From Fidelibacterota bacterium UBA1134 (GTDB lineage: Bacteria > Fidelibacterota > Marinisomatia > Marinisomatales > S15-B10), in contig DCAL01000015.1 in NCBI GenBank assembly GCA_002311975.1, forward strand, positions 5,424 through 13,105: 7,682 nt of DNA. The letters are read 5' to 3'. Made by a program: the position numbers and the translations under genes. Shown in pieces: positions 6,287 to 7,682 of the stretch. The notes below the pieces were generated by a model that ran no database searches, had not been told where the DNA came from, and saw nothing but the letters and a program-made list of their open reading frames with translations. Every line of letters starts with the position of its first letter. The stretch's first letter is position 1.

Positions 6287-6421
6287 ATTGTTGGGTGAAA
6301 AAAATCGTTTTGGACGGACCTGTTGTTTCTCCACACAGCAGTAAATGGGATAGAAATTTCGCATGCTCGAACTTAACTTTGGAGTTGACCATATGCTGTA
6401 GATGGGAAGAAAAAACTGTCC

Positions 6422-7682
6422 ATGATTTCACTGAAAAGAATACGTAACAATCCTGATGAATTCAGAGCAGCGGTTTCTCAGAAGGGAGAATCTATTGATG
6501 CGGGGCGGATTCTGCAATTGGATGAAGAAATCCGTAAAATAATTCAGGAAGTGGAATCGCTGAAGGCGGAGAAAAACCGGGCCAGCGACGAGATTGGTAC
6601 TCTCAGGAAGGCGGGGGAGGATGCGGATAATCTAATGGGGGAGATGAAAAGCCTCTCGGCAACTATCAAGACAAGAGATGCGGCTCTCAAAGATTCGAGA
6701 AAAGAACTGGATGAGTTGTTGCGCTGGGTTCCCAACTTTCCTCACCCGTCAGTCCCCATCGGAGCAGATGAATCTGCTAATGTTGAAGTGAGGACGTGGG
6801 GTGAACCACCTGATATGGACTTCGAGCCGGCTGATCATCTTGAATTGGGGCGGTCGCTGGGTATCTTTGACTTTGAGCGGTCATCGAAAATATCCGGTTC
6901 AGGTTTTCCTCTGTTCATGGGCAAGGGCGCTACACTGGAGAGAGCGCTCATCAACTTCATGATAGAACACCACACCGGTCGCGGCTACAGTGAAATCTTC
7001 CCGCCGTTTCTTGCGTCGCGCGATGCTATAGAAGCTACGGGTCAGTTGCCGAAGCTTGAAGAAGACATGTATCTGGTAATGGAGGACGATCTTTTCCTGA
7101 TCCCCACTGCTGAAGTTCCCGTCACAAATATTCACCGGGATGAAATCCTCTCCCATGACCAGTTGCCGATTCGGTACGTCGCCTATTCGGCCTGTTTTCG
7201 GCGCGAAGCCGGCTCATACGGCAGGGAAACACGCGGCTTGCTGAGGGTGCATCAGTTCAACAAGGTGGAGTTGGTGAAATTCGTGGAAGCTGAAAACTCC
7301 TACGATGAACTGGAGTCTTTGACTGAAGATGCGGAATCAATTCTGCAGGCGCTGGGAATTCACTACCGGGTTGTATCTTTGAGTTCAGGTGATCTCAGCT
7401 TTGCTGCCACAAAGTGTTACGATCTGGAAGTGTGGGCGCCTGGCGAAAAGCGGTGGCTGGAAGTTTCCAGCTGCAGCATTTTTGAATCTTTTCAGGCCCG
7501 GCGGGCCAACATCCGCTATCGGAACAAGAAAGGGAAGTTGGAGTTTGTCCATACACTTAACGGATCGGGAGTGGCGACCCCCCGGCTGATGGTGGCTCTG
7601 CTGGAAAGTTTCCAGACGGAAGAGGGGACCGTCATGATGCCGGAGGCGCTTCAGCCGTACACAGGTTTCAGTGTTCTGAAAT
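6422..7682 (+). CDS. serS: Seryl-tRNA synthetase (3' end outside window)
   Basis: A class II aminoacyl-tRNA synthetase that charges tRNA-Ser (and tRNA-Sec where present) with serine in the cytoplasm. The frame is open from ATG 6422 to the edge, giving 420 residues; bacterial SerS has about 425-430, so only a few codons are missing. Residues 1-25 (MISLKRIRNNPDEFR) match the usual start. Residues about 30-100 are the charged, helical coiled-coil arm that grips the tRNA long variable arm, ending in WVPNFPHPSVPIG. The catalytic core shows RGYSEIFPPFL (motif 1 region), TAEVPVTN (229-236, serine pocket), FRREAGSYGRETRGLLRVHQF (259-279, motif 2), SSCSIFESFQARRANIRYR, and LNGSGVATPRLMVALLE (379-395, motif 3 with R388). 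All key residues are present. The ribosome-binding site is weak: GGAAG lies about 13 bp upstream. The start agrees with the family, so it is trusted. Confidence 0.97.
   Translation, partial: MISLKRIRNNPDEFRAAVSQKGESIDAGRILQLDEEIRKIIQEVESLKAEKNRASDEIGTLRKAGEDADNLMGEMKSLSATIKTRDAALKDSRKELDELLRWVPNFPHPSVPIGADESANVEVRTWGEPPDMDFEPADHLELGRSLGIFDFERSSKISGSGFPLFMGKGATLERALINFMIEHHTGRGYSEIFPPFLASRDAIEATGQLPKLEEDMYLVMEDDLFLIPTAEVPVTNIHRDEILSHDQLPIRYVAYSACFRREAGSYGRETRGLLRVHQFNKVELVKFVEAENSYDELESLTEDAESILQALGIHYRVVSLSSGDLSFAATKCYDLEVWAPGEKRWLEVSSCSIFESFQARRANIRYRNKKGKLEFVHTLNGSGVATPRLMVALLESFQTEEGTVMMPEALQPYTGFSVLK

Larger units (their letters stand above)
6093..6421. other. Non-coding region between the divergent MFS and serS genes
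   Basis: About 330 bp without a gene that I can support. The 95-codon minus-strand reading frame at 6144-6431 has no family motif and overlaps the serS start. The middle part holds a dense cluster of inverted repeats. Close to serS, TTAACT (6373-6378) and AGTTGA (6383-6388) form a small stem with one G-U pair. No tRNA, no T-box consensus and no strong promoter were found, although a serS promoter must lie somewhere here. Confidence 0.6.

Noticed and set aside
6385..6390. TTGACC as a -35 box for serS.
   Set aside because: No -10-like hexamer lies 16-18 bp downstream, and transcription would start too close to or inside the start codon.
6093..6421. T-box leader upstream of serS.
   Set aside because: The length would fit, but the conserved T-box sequence and the antiterminator/terminator pair with a U-run are absent.
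6144..6431. Minus-strand frame of 95 codons between the MFS gene and serS.
   Set aside because: No recognisable domain, no ribosome-binding site, unlikely composition, overlaps the serS start, and its length is taken up by the inverted-repeat block.
1..7682. Defence system, CRISPR array, toxin-antitoxin pair or mobile element.
   Set aside because: No repeat array, transposase, integrase, nuclease or antitoxin motif was seen. The HD protein lacks a nucleic-acid-directed partner that would mark it as a defence effector.

Overview
The window looks like ordinary bacterial chromosome of medium GC (by eye). Genes are densely packed, partly overlapping, with Shine-Dalgarno sites before some of them. 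It carries nine protein genes, two cut by the window edges. Phylum cannot be settled from the sequence. The mix (queG, elbB, a Rieske ferredoxin, a LON-domain protein, an FGGY kinase, a dicluster ferredoxin, serS) fits a free-living Gram-negative-type bacterium, possibly an uncultivated marine or sediment lineage; that is inference. I saw no insertion sequence, phage gene, CRISPR array, tRNA or rRNA.

Layout. From 1 to 2158 the plus strand carries a run of four genes: the 3' end of queG (epoxyqueuosine reductase), an elbB/DJ-1-type gene broken by two small frameshifts, a small Rieske [2Fe-2S] ferredoxin, and a LON substrate-binding-domain protein that overlaps the Rieske gene. From 6092 back to 2145 the minus strand carries, in transcription order, an MFS exporter, a dicluster 4Fe-4S ferredoxin, an FGGY carbohydrate kinase related to glycerol kinase, and an HD-domain phosphohydrolase. 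The two runs converge and their last genes overlap tail to tail by 14 bp. A non-coding stretch of about 330 bp (6093-6421), unusually rich in inverted repeats, separates the minus-strand run from serS (seryl-tRNA synthetase), which reads rightward out of the window. serS is open at the right edge but intact over its 420 visible codons.

How they may work together. The kinase and HD gene are 22 bp apart and are probably co-transcribed. The ferredoxin has its own candidate promoter and a leader with two competing hairpins, so it may be controlled separately from the transporter. The plus-strand run joins tRNA modification (QueG), a DJ-1-family enzyme (ElbB), an electron carrier (Rieske) and a LON-domain protein of unknown role; no shared pathway is evident. 

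No clear new multi-gene system is visible. The items most worth a second look are the doubly frameshifted elbB, the dyad-rich block before serS, the two-state leader hairpin before the ferredoxin, and an FGGY kinase that looks like glycerol kinase but has changed glycerol-contact residues.
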